From positions 1 to 64,000 of the forward strand of contig NZ_VWMY01000048.1 of NCBI RefSeq assembly GCF_008905045.1: 64,000 nucleotides of DNA. Reading direction: 5' to 3'. Below the pieces are notes generated by a model. It saw nothing but the letters and a program-made list of their open reading frames with translations. It had not been told where the DNA came from and did no database searches. This DNA is from Streptomyces albicerus (lineage in GTDB: Bacteria > Actinomycetota > Actinomycetes > Streptomycetales > Streptomycetaceae). Below, in pieces: positions 25,891 through 34,623 of this stretch. Position numbers and translations under genes: made by a program. Each line of letters begins with the position of its first letter. Position 1 is the stretch's first letter.

Positions 25891-26295
25891 TCAGTACACG
25901 ACACCCGCGGTGAGCAGCACGTTCGCGTACGGGGTGAACTCCCCGGAGCGAACGGCGGCCCGCGCGCCGGTGGTCGCCTGCTTGAAGGTGGTGTGGGGGA
26001 CGAAGCGGAGCTCGACCCCGTGGGCGGAGAACCGCTTCTCGATCTCGGCGAGCATCTGCGGGCTCGCGTCCTTGATCTCCTCGGAGAGGAGCACGTCCTC
26101 GACCGCCACCTCGGCCAGGACCACATCGAGGAGGTCCAGGAAGCGCGGCAGGTTCTCGCGGACGGCGAGGTCGACGCGTTCCACGCCGGCCGGGATCGGC
26201 AGGCCCGCGTCGGTGACGACGAGCTGGTCGGTGTGGCCGGTCTCGGAGATGACCCGGGCCAGTTGGCCGTTGAGGGTTCCGTTGTTGCGCCTCAC
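25891..26295 (-). CDS. rbsD: D-ribose pyranase
   Basis: 134 residues. LARVISETGHTDQLVVTDAGLPIP (His21, Asp near 29) and the C-terminal FTPYANVLLTAGVVY with the conserved Tyr are typical RbsD. It converts the pyranose to the furanose form used by the kinase. The ATG overlaps the end of rbsK by four bases, coupling the two. Confidence 0.93.
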   Translation of the reverse strand: MRRNNGTLNGQLARVISETGHTDQLVVTDAGLPIPAGVERVDLAVRENLPRFLDLLDVVLAEVAVEDVLLSEEIKDASPQMLAEIEKRFSAHGVELRFVPHTTFKQATTGARAAVRSGEFTPYANVLLTAGVVY

Positions 26296-27302
26296 GAGGT
26301 GGCTCCTTCCGTGATGTGCGCGGGGGCGGGGACGGGGTGCACGGGGAGAAGAGGGTGGGTGTCGAGCAGGGCCGACACCGCTGTCAGGTCCGGTAGCGAG
26401 GGGCTCGCGCCGGGGCAGGTGGTGGCCAGGGCGCCGGCGGCCATGCCGCGTCGTACGGCGAGGTCGTTGTCGAGGCCGGCGGCGAGCGCCGCGCCGAGTG
26501 CGCCGGTGAAGGCGTCCCCGGCCGCCGTGGTGTCCACGGGGACGACCGGGAAGGCGGGGAAGTGCGAGGTGACCTCGGATCCGGGGGCGGAGCTGTTCTT
26601 CGTGCGGGTCACCGACACCGCTCCGGCTCCGCCGAGGGTGATCAGGGCATGCCGTACGCCCCGGTCCAGGAACCAGCGGGCGGCCCGCTCGGCGGACTCG
26701 ACACCGTCGACCTCGCTACCGGTCAGCGCGGTGGCCTCGCTCTCGTTGGGCGTGACGATGTCGACGTACGGCCAGATGTCCTCGGGCAGCGCCTGGGCGG
26801 GAGCGGGGTCGAGGACGACGGTGAATCCGGCGTCGGCACCGGCCTCGGCGGCGTGCCGGGTGACCGCGGCGGGGATCTCCAGTTGCAGCAGCATCACGCG
26901 GGTACGGTCCTGGGTCGCCGCGATGCTCCGGTCGACCATCTCGGCCGTGAGGTCGGCGTTGGCGAGGGGGGTGATGACGATGTCGTTCTCACCGGAGGCG
27001 TCGACCCGGATGTGTGCCACCCCGGTGCGGCCCGGCACGGTGCGCACCTCGGAGGTGTGGACGCCGTGCTCGCGCAGGGAGTCCATGACGATGTCCCGGA
27101 ACAGGTCCTCTCCGACGCAGCCGACCATCCAGGTGGGCGCGCCCGCCCTGGCGGCGGCGACGGCCTGGTTGGCTCCCTTTCCGCCGAGGAAGAGGGTGAA
27201 GTCGTCCCCCAGCACTGTTTCGCCACGTTGTGGCAGCCGCCGGCTGAATGCGGTGACGTCTGCGGTGATGCTGCCGACGACGAGTACACCGTCCCGGGCC
27301 AT
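26292..27302 (-). CDS. rbsK: Ribokinase (possibly deoxyribokinase)
   Basis: 336 residues, full PfkB length. VVGSITADVTAFSRRLP and GGKGANQAVAAARAGAP near the N-terminus, and VPVDTTAAGDAFTGALGAAL with the catalytic Asp and AAGD anion hole as in E. coli RbsK. Phosphorylates ribose or a relative at C5. Location downstream of deoC and the acetaldehyde-type dehydrogenases raises the possibility that 2-deoxyribose is the physiological substrate. A 165-base gap separates it from the dehydrogenase genes; no promoter or terminator is obvious there. Confidence 0.9.
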   Translation of the reverse strand: MARDGVLVVGSITADVTAFSRRLPQRGETVLGDDFTLFLGGKGANQAVAAARAGAPTWMVGCVGEDLFRDIVMDSLREHGVHTSEVRTVPGRTGVAHIRVDASGENDIVITPLANADLTAEMVDRSIAATQDRTRVMLLQLEIPAAVTRHAAEAGADAGFTVVLDPAPAQALPEDIWPYVDIVTPNESEATALTGSEVDGVESAERAARWFLDRGVRHALITLGGAGAVSVTRTKNSSAPGSEVTSHFPAFPVVPVDTTAAGDAFTGALGAALAAGLDNDLAVRRGMAAGALATTCPGASPSLPDLTAVSALLDTHPLLPVHPVPAPAHITEGATS

Positions 27303-27467
27303 CGCGGTCCTCCTGTTGGGGCATGTGGGGCGTGGGCTGTCTTGGATGAGCGGGTATGGGCTGTTTTCGGGATGAGCGGGGTAGGGACACGGCCCGGTGG
27401 GCGGTGCCTGCTCATGTGGGGAAGGCGGTGTTGCGGTTGTACGGGCGGTGGTGGTGCCCGGCGTCGG

Positions 27468-28331
27468 TCAGGTCCCGGTGGGATGCCAGACCGTCTTGGT
27501 CTCCAGCCAGTGCGTCAGCCGGGTGAGGCCCGGTTCGGCGGCCCAGTCTTCGGCGCCCGGACGCAGGACACGTTTGAGGTTGTCGGCCGCCGCCGTCTCC
27601 AGCTCGGCGGCCAGGTCGCCGGGGGCACCGGCGAGGTCGAGCCCGTTGACGTCCATATGGGCAGCGAGATGCGGGGCGATCTCGGCCGTACGTCCGGTGA
27701 GGACGTTGACGACACCGCCGGGGACGTCGGAGGTCGCCAGTACCTCGCCGAGGGACACCGCCGGCAGCGGGCCGGTTTCGCTCGCCAGTACTACCACCGT
27801 GTTGCCAGTGATCACTACGGGGGCGACGACGGAGACGAGACCGAGCAGTGAGGAGTCGTGCGGTGCCAGGACGGCCACGACCCCGGTGGGCTCGGATGTG
27901 GAGAGGTTGAAGTACGGCCCGGCCACGGGATTGGCGGCGCCAGTGATCTGGGCGATCTTGTCGGCCCATCCCGCGTACCAGACCAGCCGGTCGACGGCGG
28001 CGTCGACGGCGCCGGCGGCATCCCTCTTCGTGAGCCCTTCCGCGGCGCGCACCTCGTCGGCGAACTGTGCCCGCCGGCCTTCGAGGAGTTCCGCCACGCG
28101 GTACAGAACCTGGCCACGGTTGTAGGCCGTCGCCCCGGACCAGCCCGGGAACGCCTTGCGGGCCGCCACCACCGCGTCACGGGCGTCCTTGCGCGATGCC
28201 ATCGCGGCGTTGGCGAGGAAGCCGCCCGGGGCCGTGGTGACCGGGTAGCTGCGTCCGGATTCGCTGCGGGGGAACCTGCCGCCCACATAGAGCTTGTACG
28301 TCTTTCGCACGGCCAGTCTCTCGGTGCTCAT
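27468..28331 (-). CDS. Short aldehyde dehydrogenase-like protein lacking the catalytic half
   Basis: 287 residues against about 490 for normal ALDHs. The N-terminal NAD-binding domain is recognisable (YKLYVGGRFPRSESGRSYPV, VWYAGWADKIAQITG, GVVAVLAPHDSSLLG, LGEVLATSDVPGGVVNVLTG), but the protein stops before the catalytic domain, so the active-site Cys is absent. The end (LETKTVWHPTG) looks like the family's natural terminus, implying an internal loss of the catalytic domain rather than a broken end. It overlaps the full ALDH gene by four bases. It may be a non-catalytic partner of that enzyme. Confidence 0.82.
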   Translation of the reverse strand: MSTERLAVRKTYKLYVGGRFPRSESGRSYPVTTAPGGFLANAAMASRKDARDAVVAARKAFPGWSGATAYNRGQVLYRVAELLEGRRAQFADEVRAAEGLTKRDAAGAVDAAVDRLVWYAGWADKIAQITGAANPVAGPYFNLSTSEPTGVVAVLAPHDSSLLGLVSVVAPVVITGNTVVVLASETGPLPAVSLGEVLATSDVPGGVVNVLTGRTAEIAPHLAAHMDVNGLDLAGAPGDLAAELETAAADNLKRVLRPGAEDWAAEPGLTRLTHWLETKTVWHPTGT

Positions 28332-29857
28332 CGGGCGTCCTCCAGGTCCACGCCGGGCCCGTGGTCGAGCCCGGGGCCGGTGCCGCCGTCATGGTCAAGG
28401 CCGTCGAGGGCGAGGTAGGCGTCGAGCCCGTGCCGGCCGCCCTCGCGTCCGTACCCGGACTCCTTGTAGCCCCCGAACGGCGAGGCCGGGTCGAAGCGGT
28501 TGTACGTGTTGGTCCACACCACTCCGGCCCGCAGCCGGGCGGCCGTCCACAGCGCGCGCGAGCCTTTCTCGGTCCAGACACCGGCGGCGAGCCCGTACGG
28601 TGTGTTGTTCGCCTTCTCGACCGCTTCCTCAGCGGTCCGGAAGGTGAGCACCGACAGGACGGGGCCGAATATCTCCTCGCGGGCGATGCGGTGTGCCTGG
28701 CTGACGCCTGTGAACACGGTCGGGGGGAACCAGTAGCCCTGGTCGGGCAGTTCGCAGGCCGGGGACCAGCGCTGTGCGCCCTCCGCCTCACCCGCGTTCG
28801 CAAGTTCGTGGATACGGGCCAGCTGCCCGGCGGAGTTGATGGCTCCGATGTCGGTGTTCTTGTCGAGCGGGTCACCGAGGCGCAGTGTGCCCAGGCGGCG
28901 CCGGAGCGAGTCGAGCACCTCGTCGTGCACCGACTCCTGTACGAGCAGCCGGGATCCGGCACAGCAGACGTGGCCCTGGTTGAAGAAGATGCCGCTGACC
29001 ACGCCTTCCACGGCCTGGTCGACGGCCGCGTCGTCGAAGACGATGTTGGCGGCCTTGCCGCCCAGTTCGAGCGTCACCTTCTTGCTCGTGCCGGCGACCT
29101 GCCGGGCGATCGCCTTGCCGACCTCGGTGGAGCCGGTGAAGGCCACCTTGTCCACGCCCGGGTGCCCGGCGACGGCTCGGCCGGTCTCCCCGGCACCCGT
29201 CACGATGTTGACGACACCGGGCGGCAGTTCGGCCTGCCGGCAGACCTCCGCGAACAGCAGCGCGGTGAGCGGGGTGGTCTCGGCGGGCTTGAGGACGACG
29301 GTGTTGCCGCAGGCGAGCGCCGGGGCCACCTTCCACGCCAGCATCATCAGCGGGAAGTTCCAGGGGATGACCTGGCCGACGACACCCAGCGGGCGCGCGG
29401 TCCGGCCGCCGGTGGCGTAGCGGAGCTTGTCGGCCCAGCCCGCGTAGTAGAAGAACCAGGCCGCCGAGAGCGGGACGTCGACGTCGCGCGACTCCTTGAT
29501 CGGCTTGCCGTTGTCCAGGGTTTCGAGCACCGCGAACTCACGGGCCCGTTCCTGCAGGATCCGGGCGATACGGAAGAGGTACTTGGCGCGTTCCCGGCCC
29601 GGCAGCCGTGACCAGGTCCGCTCGTAGGCGCGCCGGGCCGCCCGCACCGCACGGTCCACGTCGCCCGCCCCCGCGTCGGAGACCTCGCAGAGGACCTCCT
29701 CGGTGGCCGGGTTGACGGTCTTGAACGTGCCGCCGTCGGCCGGTTCGGTGAACTCGCCGTCGATGAACAGTCCGTAGGACGGAGCGATGTCGACGACGGC
29801 GCGCGACTCGGGCGCGGGGGCGTAGCTGAAGGCGCTGCTGATGCCGCTGCCTGTCAT
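28328..29857 (-). CDS. Aldehyde dehydrogenase, partner of DeoC
   Basis: 509 residues from ATG at 29857; a GTG nine bases earlier is an alternative. Complete ALDH: VIPWNFPLMMLAWKVAPAL, KPAETTPLTAL, FTGSTEVGKAIARQ, ELGGKAANIVFDDAA (Glu), FFNQGHVCCAGSRLLV (Cys), EEIFGPVLSVLTF, FGGYKESGYGREGG. A Gly/Asp/His-rich tail follows the fold. Directly downstream of deoC (14-base gap), it probably oxidises the acetaldehyde released from deoxyribose-5-phosphate. Confidence 0.92.
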   Translation of the reverse strand: MTGSGISSAFSYAPAPESRAVVDIAPSYGLFIDGEFTEPADGGTFKTVNPATEEVLCEVSDAGAGDVDRAVRAARRAYERTWSRLPGRERAKYLFRIARILQERAREFAVLETLDNGKPIKESRDVDVPLSAAWFFYYAGWADKLRYATGGRTARPLGVVGQVIPWNFPLMMLAWKVAPALACGNTVVLKPAETTPLTALLFAEVCRQAELPPGVVNIVTGAGETGRAVAGHPGVDKVAFTGSTEVGKAIARQVAGTSKKVTLELGGKAANIVFDDAAVDQAVEGVVSGIFFNQGHVCCAGSRLLVQESVHDEVLDSLRRRLGTLRLGDPLDKNTDIGAINSAGQLARIHELANAGEAEGAQRWSPACELPDQGYWFPPTVFTGVSQAHRIAREEIFGPVLSVLTFRTAEEAVEKANNTPYGLAAGVWTEKGSRALWTAARLRAGVVWTNTYNRFDPASPFGGYKESGYGREGGRHGLDAYLALDGLDHDGGTGPGLDHGPGVDLEDAR

Positions 29858-29871
29858 GGCGGTCACCGTCC

Positions 29872-30834
29872 TCAGTCCAGGGAGACGTAGTCGGGGCCGC
29901 AGTAGCGGCCGGTGGCTGCCTTCGTACGCTGCATGAGCAGGTCGTTGAGCAGGCTGGACGCGCCGAGGCGGAACCACCGCGGGTCCAGCCAGTCCTCGCC
30001 CGCGATCTCATTGACCTGGACGAGGTGGCGCAGGGCGTCCTTCGTGGTGCGGATGCCGCCAGCCGGTTTCACGCCGACCTGGCGTCCGGTGGCCGCCCGG
30101 TAGTCACGGACCGCCCCCAGCATCACCAGCGTCACGGGCAGCGTCGCCGCCGGGAACACCTTGCCGGTGGAGGTCTTGATGAAGTCGCCGCCGGCGAGCA
30201 TGGCCAGCCAGGACGCGCGGCGCACGTTGTCGTACGTCGTGAGCTCGCCGGTCTCCAGGATCACCTTGAGGTGCGCGGTTCCGCAGGCCTCTTTGACGGC
30301 GCGGATCTCCTCGTAGACCTGGAGATAGCGGCCGGAGAGGAACGCTCCCCGGTCGATCACCATGTCGATCTCGTGTGCGCCCGCGGCCACCGCGTCCGCG
30401 GTGTCGGCCAGTTTCACGGGCAGCGCCGCCCGGCCGGCCGGGAACGCCGTCGCCACGCTGGCGACCTGTACGGGACTGCCGCGCAGCGCCTCGACGGCGA
30501 CCGGGACGAGGTCGGGGTAGACGCACACCGCGGCCACCGGCGGGGTGGTGGGGTCGGCGGGGTCCGGGCGGCGGGCCTTGGCGCACAGCGACCGGACCTT
30601 GCCGGGGGTGTCCGCTCCTTCCAGTGTGGTCAGGTCGATCAGTCGAATGGCCAGGTCAAGGGCCCAGGCCTTGGCCGTGGTCTTGATGGACCGGGTGGCA
30701 AGGGCCGCGGAGCGGGCGTCGGCGCCCACCTGATCCACGCCGGGCAGGCCGCGCAGGAAGCGGCGCAGCGAGGCGTCGGAGGATATGAGGTCCTCGACGG
30801 TTCCGGGGTCGAGGCCGGTCAGAGTGGCAGTCAC
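29872..30834 (-). CDS. deoC: Deoxyribose-phosphate aldolase
   Basis: 320 residues from GTG at 30834, chosen for the GGAAGGA upstream; an earlier ATG would add a non-family extension. Class I aldolase barrel with IDLTTLEGADT, VCVYPDLVPVAVEAL, EIDMVIDRGAFLSG, HLKVILETGEL, GGDFIKTSTGKV (Schiff-base Lys) and VGVKPAGGIRT. Splits 2-deoxyribose-5-phosphate into glyceraldehyde-3-phosphate and acetaldehyde. The N-terminal 60 residues resemble those of the longer actinobacterial DeoC branch. Confidence 0.93.
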   Translation of the reverse strand: MTATLTGLDPGTVEDLISSDASLRRFLRGLPGVDQVGADARSAALATRSIKTTAKAWALDLAIRLIDLTTLEGADTPGKVRSLCAKARRPDPADPTTPPVAAVCVYPDLVPVAVEALRGSPVQVASVATAFPAGRAALPVKLADTADAVAAGAHEIDMVIDRGAFLSGRYLQVYEEIRAVKEACGTAHLKVILETGELTTYDNVRRASWLAMLAGGDFIKTSTGKVFPAATLPVTLVMLGAVRDYRAATGRQVGVKPAGGIRTTKDALRHLVQVNEIAGEDWLDPRWFRLGASSLLNDLLMQRTKAATGRYCGPDYVSLD

Positions 30835-30892
30835 AGTCGCGTGTCCTTCCGGACGTCCGGATGTCCCGGACGGCGGGGCTGCGGGGTGTGGG

Positions 30893-31894
30893 CTACTGCC
30901 GCGGCAGTCCCGTGGAGCCGCGTTGCAGGAGCTTGGTGTCGAGCACAACGCGCCGCGGACTGCGGTCCCGGTCGGACTGGCCGAGCCGTTGGAGCAGCAG
31001 TCGCATGGCGAGAACGCCCTGGTCGACCATGGGACGGTCGATGACGGTGAGCGGTGGGTTCAGCAGCGGTCCGGTGTCGAGGTCGTCGAAACCGATGATG
31101 CTGAGCTGGTCGGGGACGGTGACGCGCATGTCGTGCAGGGCCTTCAGCGCGCCGACTGTCATGAGGTTGTTGGCCGTGAAGAGCGCCGTGGGCGGTTGGT
31201 TCGACGACAGCAGGGAGAGGGTGAGCTGGTAGCCGCTCTCCTCGCGGAAATCGCCGATGAGGTCGAACTCGGGGTGGAGTTCCACACCGGCCTCGGCGAG
31301 CGCCTCGAGGAAGCCCTCGCGGCGGGCACGTCCCGGCGTGGTCACCTGCTGGCCGCTGATGGCGGCGATGCGGGTGTGTCCGAGCGACAGCAGGTGTGCG
31401 GCCGCCTGCCGGCCGCCTTCCCGGTTGTTGACCAGTACCGCGTCGAAGTGCTCGCCGCCCGCGAGGTCACGGTCCACGAAGACCAGCGGTACGCCGGCGT
31501 CGCGAACGTGCAACGGAGTCTGATCCTGTTCCGTCGCGGGGGCCAGGATCACGCCGTCGACCTGGTGGATCATGTCGGCGAGCAACTCGTCCTCTCGGTC
31601 GCTGCTCTCGTCGCTGTTGGCGAGCAGGATCCGGTAGCCCTGGCCCCGGGAGGCCGATTCCATGCCTTTCACTACGGCGGCGAAGTACGGGTTCGTGATG
31701 TCGGGGACCACGACGCCGATCATGTGGGTACGGCCGGATTTCAGTGACTGCGCGGCGACGCTGGGCCGGTAGCCCAGTTCGTCGACGGCCGCCTGGATGG
31801 CCTCCGCGGACCGGACGCGCTGGCCGCGCAGATGCCGCGAGACCGTTGCGGCGGAGACACCGGCGCGGGCAGCTACGTCGTGGATGGTGCTCAC
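30893..31894 (-). CDS. LacI family regulator of the deoC-rbs operon
   Basis: 333 residues from GTG at 31894 with GGGAGA upstream. HTH at 1-46 (STIHDVAARAGVSAATVSRHL, then LGYRPS), then a sugar-sensing domain (IGVVVPDITNPYFAAVVKGME, GVILAPATEQDQTPLHVRDAGVPLVFVDR, LGHTRIAAISG, ALFTANNLMTVGALKAL, LSIIGFDDLDTGPLLNPPLTVID). First gene of the block and 58 bases upstream of deoC, so it is likely autoregulated together with the catabolic genes. Confidence 0.92.
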   Translation of the reverse strand: MSTIHDVAARAGVSAATVSRHLRGQRVRSAEAIQAAVDELGYRPSVAAQSLKSGRTHMIGVVVPDITNPYFAAVVKGMESASRGQGYRILLANSDESSDREDELLADMIHQVDGVILAPATEQDQTPLHVRDAGVPLVFVDRDLAGGEHFDAVLVNNREGGRQAAAHLLSLGHTRIAAISGQQVTTPGRARREGFLEALAEAGVELHPEFDLIGDFREESGYQLTLSLLSSNQPPTALFTANNLMTVGALKALHDMRVTVPDQLSIIGFDDLDTGPLLNPPLTVIDRPMVDQGVLAMRLLLQRLGQSDRDRSPRRVVLDTKLLQRGSTGLPRQ

Positions 31895-31915
31895 TGCGAT
31901 CTCCCGTTGCCGTAC

Positions 31916-31929
31916 TGAAACCGTTGTCA
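31916..31929. promoter_or_regulatory. Imperfect LacI-type operator upstream of the regulator
   Basis: TGAAACCGTTGTCA differs at two positions from the symmetric TGAAACCGGTTTCA often seen for actinobacterial LacI regulators, and lies 22 bases before the GTG start. A second weak half-site (AGAACGATT) follows at 31931-31939. Pattern-based and untested. Confidence 0.4.
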
Positions 31930-32672
31930 GAGAACGATTGCAGTGGCGTGAACCAGACGTCAATGGCCAGTAAGCACTTTTCTTATCCGTTACCGGCAAG
32001 GCGCCGGTCCCCTTCTGCGCCTCCGAGGCCGAGGCCAGCCAGGAACTTGGCAGGCCGTACCGCGCCGGCCGCGAAAGGAGAAGCGGCTGCGCACACCTGC
32101 ATCGCCTGATCACAGAGCGGGAACCGGCTTGCCGTCGGAGCAGCGAGGCCGAGCATGCCGATGCTCCAGATGCAGCAGCCTTGTCGCGGACCTGCAGCGT
32201 GTTGCAGATGAGCCGCATGAGGAGGTACGGACCCATGAGCCAGGCGGTCTCCTGCATCAACTCGGCGGCAACCACCGGGGACGTTGCGCACGGCGGCCAG
32301 CCCGCTCGACAGGCGGCGCCGAAGCCGCGGCGGGTCCCGCGACCTCGACGGTTCCCCCGAGGTCGCGGGCCAGCCCGGCAAGCCGTCGGTGGATCCGTTG
32401 CCCACCACCCGCGCCCGCAATGCCGCAGTGACACGAGGGGACATCCAGGGCAGGGCCTCGACCTCCATCAACAAGGGCGAATCACGTCGGCAGTCGCCGC
32501 GATCGTCTCCGCTTCCGGTTCCGTGGCAGGGGAGAGCATGGCCGACGCGCTGCGCGAAGTCTGAGGCCGGGCTTCGGTGGCTTTCCACGGTCACCGTCCG
32601 CGTGTTGCGCGACGGTACTGGACCGGGTCGCCGATCGCCGCCCCAAGTCCCGCGAAGGCTGGCATGCATGGG
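31930..32672. other. Promoter zone plus unassigned sequence
   Basis: About 740 bases between the LacI start and the SDR stop. The first 60 bases are the regulator's promoter region. The remainder is open in several frames; one minus-strand stretch near 32180-32290 (AAELMQETAWLMGPYLLMRLICNTLQ) looks protein-like but is flanked by frames that break or lack starts, so it may be a fragment of a lost gene. No family was recognised. Confidence 0.35.
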
Positions 32673-33500
32673 TCACGCCCCCGTGGCCGCCTTGGCGATC
32701 GACCTCACCCGGCGGTCGAACTCCCGGTTGAGTAGCGGCATCAACACACTGCCGAACCGCGCCAGCGCCCGTGTGCCCGTGTCCGGGCAGATCACGAAAC
32801 GCCGGCGGTCGATCCCTGCCATGATCGCCGCCGCGACCTTCTCCGCGGTCAACGGTTTGATCGTTCCGCCGACCGCCCGGGTCTCCTCCGGCTTCCACTG
32901 GTTCTCCTCGGCGAGTTGCGGGGTGTCCACGTCCGGTGGGAAGACGACACCGACGTGCACTCCGCGCGGCGTCAGCTCGGCCCGTATCGACTCCATCAGC
33001 CCGCGAACGGCGAACTTGGCCGGTCCGTAGGCGCTGTAACCGAAGATCCCGATCAGCCCGGCGGCGGAGGACACCGCGACCACGCTGCCCCGCCCGCGCT
33101 CCACCATGCCCGGCACCACGGCCCGCAGGGCGTGCAGCGTCCCGAAGTAGTCGACCTCGATCATCTCTCGGAAGACCTCGTCGGACAGCTCCAGGAAGTG
33201 CCCGGGGCGAGCAAGCCCCGCCGACGTGACAAGGATGTCGCAGGGCTGTCCCTGCTCCTCCTCAAGCTCGGTGATGGCGAGGGTCAGGGCCGCCTGATCG
33301 GCCACGTCGGCCGCCCGCGCGGAGGCCGACAGCTCCGTCGCCGCCGCCTCCAGACGGTCCCGTCCCCGCGCGATCAGGGACACCTTCGCGCCCCGCTCCG
33401 CGAGCAGCCGGGCCGTGGCCAGGCCGATGCCGCTCGACCCACCGGTCACGATCACATGGGCCGAACTGACGTCCAGGGAACGTGCATTCCTCAAGATCAT
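32673..33500 (-). CDS. Short-chain dehydrogenase/reductase
   Basis: 275 residues from ATG at 33500; a start 10 codons earlier is possible and neither has a strong ribosome site. Classical SDR: VIVTGGSSGIGLATA (about 16-30), the usual NAG reads TSAGLA, catalytic Ser in VVAVSSAAGLIG and YGPAK with Tyr and Lys. The C-terminal half (VVFPPDVDTPQL, RRFVICPDTGTRALARFG) resembles 3-ketodihydrosphingosine-reductase-like SDRs that act on lipid-like ketones. It sits alone between decayed sequences. Confidence 0.88.
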   Translation of the reverse strand: MILRNARSLDVSSAHVIVTGGSSGIGLATARLLAERGAKVSLIARGRDRLEAAATELSASARAADVADQAALTLAITELEEEQGQPCDILVTSAGLARPGHFLELSDEVFREMIEVDYFGTLHALRAVVPGMVERGRGSVVAVSSAAGLIGIFGYSAYGPAKFAVRGLMESIRAELTPRGVHVGVVFPPDVDTPQLAEENQWKPEETRAVGGTIKPLTAEKVAAAIMAGIDRRRFVICPDTGTRALARFGSVLMPLLNREFDRRVRSIAKAATGA

Positions 33501-33609
33501 GCGCTGAACAGTAGCGGCGGCCGACCGCAAAACGCCGTCCGAGCTGGTAGAACGCTCTTACTCACGGCGGGCGTACCAGAGTTCGGTCTGCTGGGCCAAG
33601 GCTGGGCCG

Positions 33610-34498
33610 CTAGGTCACCGAAGCGAAGACCGCCGCCGAACCCGTCGTATCGACCGCGAAGTCCTCATGACCGCTGCGGTGCGCGGACTCCGATAGCCCC
33701 GCCAACTGCCGCTCTGTCAGGAAGAAGTCGAGTGCGCCGGTGAAGTAGTACTCCAGTGTCGCGGCATCGAACTCCTCCCACTGAGCCGCGCGCCGCGCCA
33801 GCTCGGCGGCCTCGGTCTTCGCCAGATCCCGCGCCGCAAGCAGAGCGCCGTGGACCTCTCGCACCATGTGCGGTGCCTGCGCGGCCACGTCGCGACGGAC
33901 CGTCCACACTCCGAACACGAAAGGCAGGCCGGTCCACTGCTTCCACAGCGCTCCCAGGTCGTACACGTGCTGTCCGTCACGTGCGACCCGGTCCACCACG
34001 TAACGCAGCGCCAAGCCGCCGGTGAGCACCGCCGCGTCCGCCACATGCAGCATGTCGTCAAGTCCTCGGAGAAGTGACGTACCGCGGGCATTCCATCTCC
34101 TGCTGTTCCAGGAGCAGTTGGGCCAGCCGACCGCAGGTCGGACTGCCCGACGCGATCGCGACGGTCCGGCCCTCCAGTTCCACGATCGGTACCTCGCGAC
34201 GATCGCGCACGACAAGACCGGCCCGTCACTGCCCGTGCCGATACCCGGCAAGAGCACCAAGTGGTCACACGGAGCAGTTACTCCGCCACCGGCACCGCCG
34301 CAATGTCGAGGTCTCCGGCCAGCAACCGTCATGCCAGTGCGTCCGGAGTGTCCTCGACCAGGTCGATATTCAGCAACGCCGCGGTCCTGGCCAGCTCCCA
34401 GAACAGGGGGGGACGCAGTTCAGGAAGCCGGTGCGGCCCACGCGCGGGCGTCCCAGCCGTCGGGCCCGTTCCTCAGCAGTGTCCACACCCGGCACCAT
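33610..34498 (-). pseudogene. Decayed mqnA-like gene (futalosine-pathway chorismate dehydratase family)
   Basis: Pieces of an MqnA protein can be read in order across all three minus frames. From ATG at 34498: ERARRLGRPRVGRTGFLNCV; then, shifted after a run of seven C, FWELARTAALLNIDLVEDTPDALA with an in-frame TGA, then RLLAGDLDIAAVPVAE and TAA; then HLVLLPGIGTGSDGPVLSC; then, in another frame, VPIVELEGRTVAIASG and RLAQLLLEQQEM; and finally DLDDMLHVADAAVLTGGLALRYVV through DLGALWKQWTGLPFVFGVW to the end. At least four frame changes or stops make it non-functional. Streptomyces make menaquinone by this route, so a functional mqnA must lie elsewhere. Confidence 0.8.
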
Positions 34499-34623
34499 AT
34501 GCCCGGCGGATCAGACACTGTTCCGTGTGCTGCCGGACGATGCCGTCTCCTCGATCCACGGCTTGGTGCCGTGGCAGCGGTCTACCGGAAGGTCACCGAC
34601 GCCACCGCCAGCACCACGAGGCG

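Noticed and set aside
31895..32434. 180-residue N-terminal extension of the deoC-operon LacI protein
   Set aside because: LacI proteins begin with the HTH, and GTG at 31894 has a ribosome site; the extension has no family similarity.
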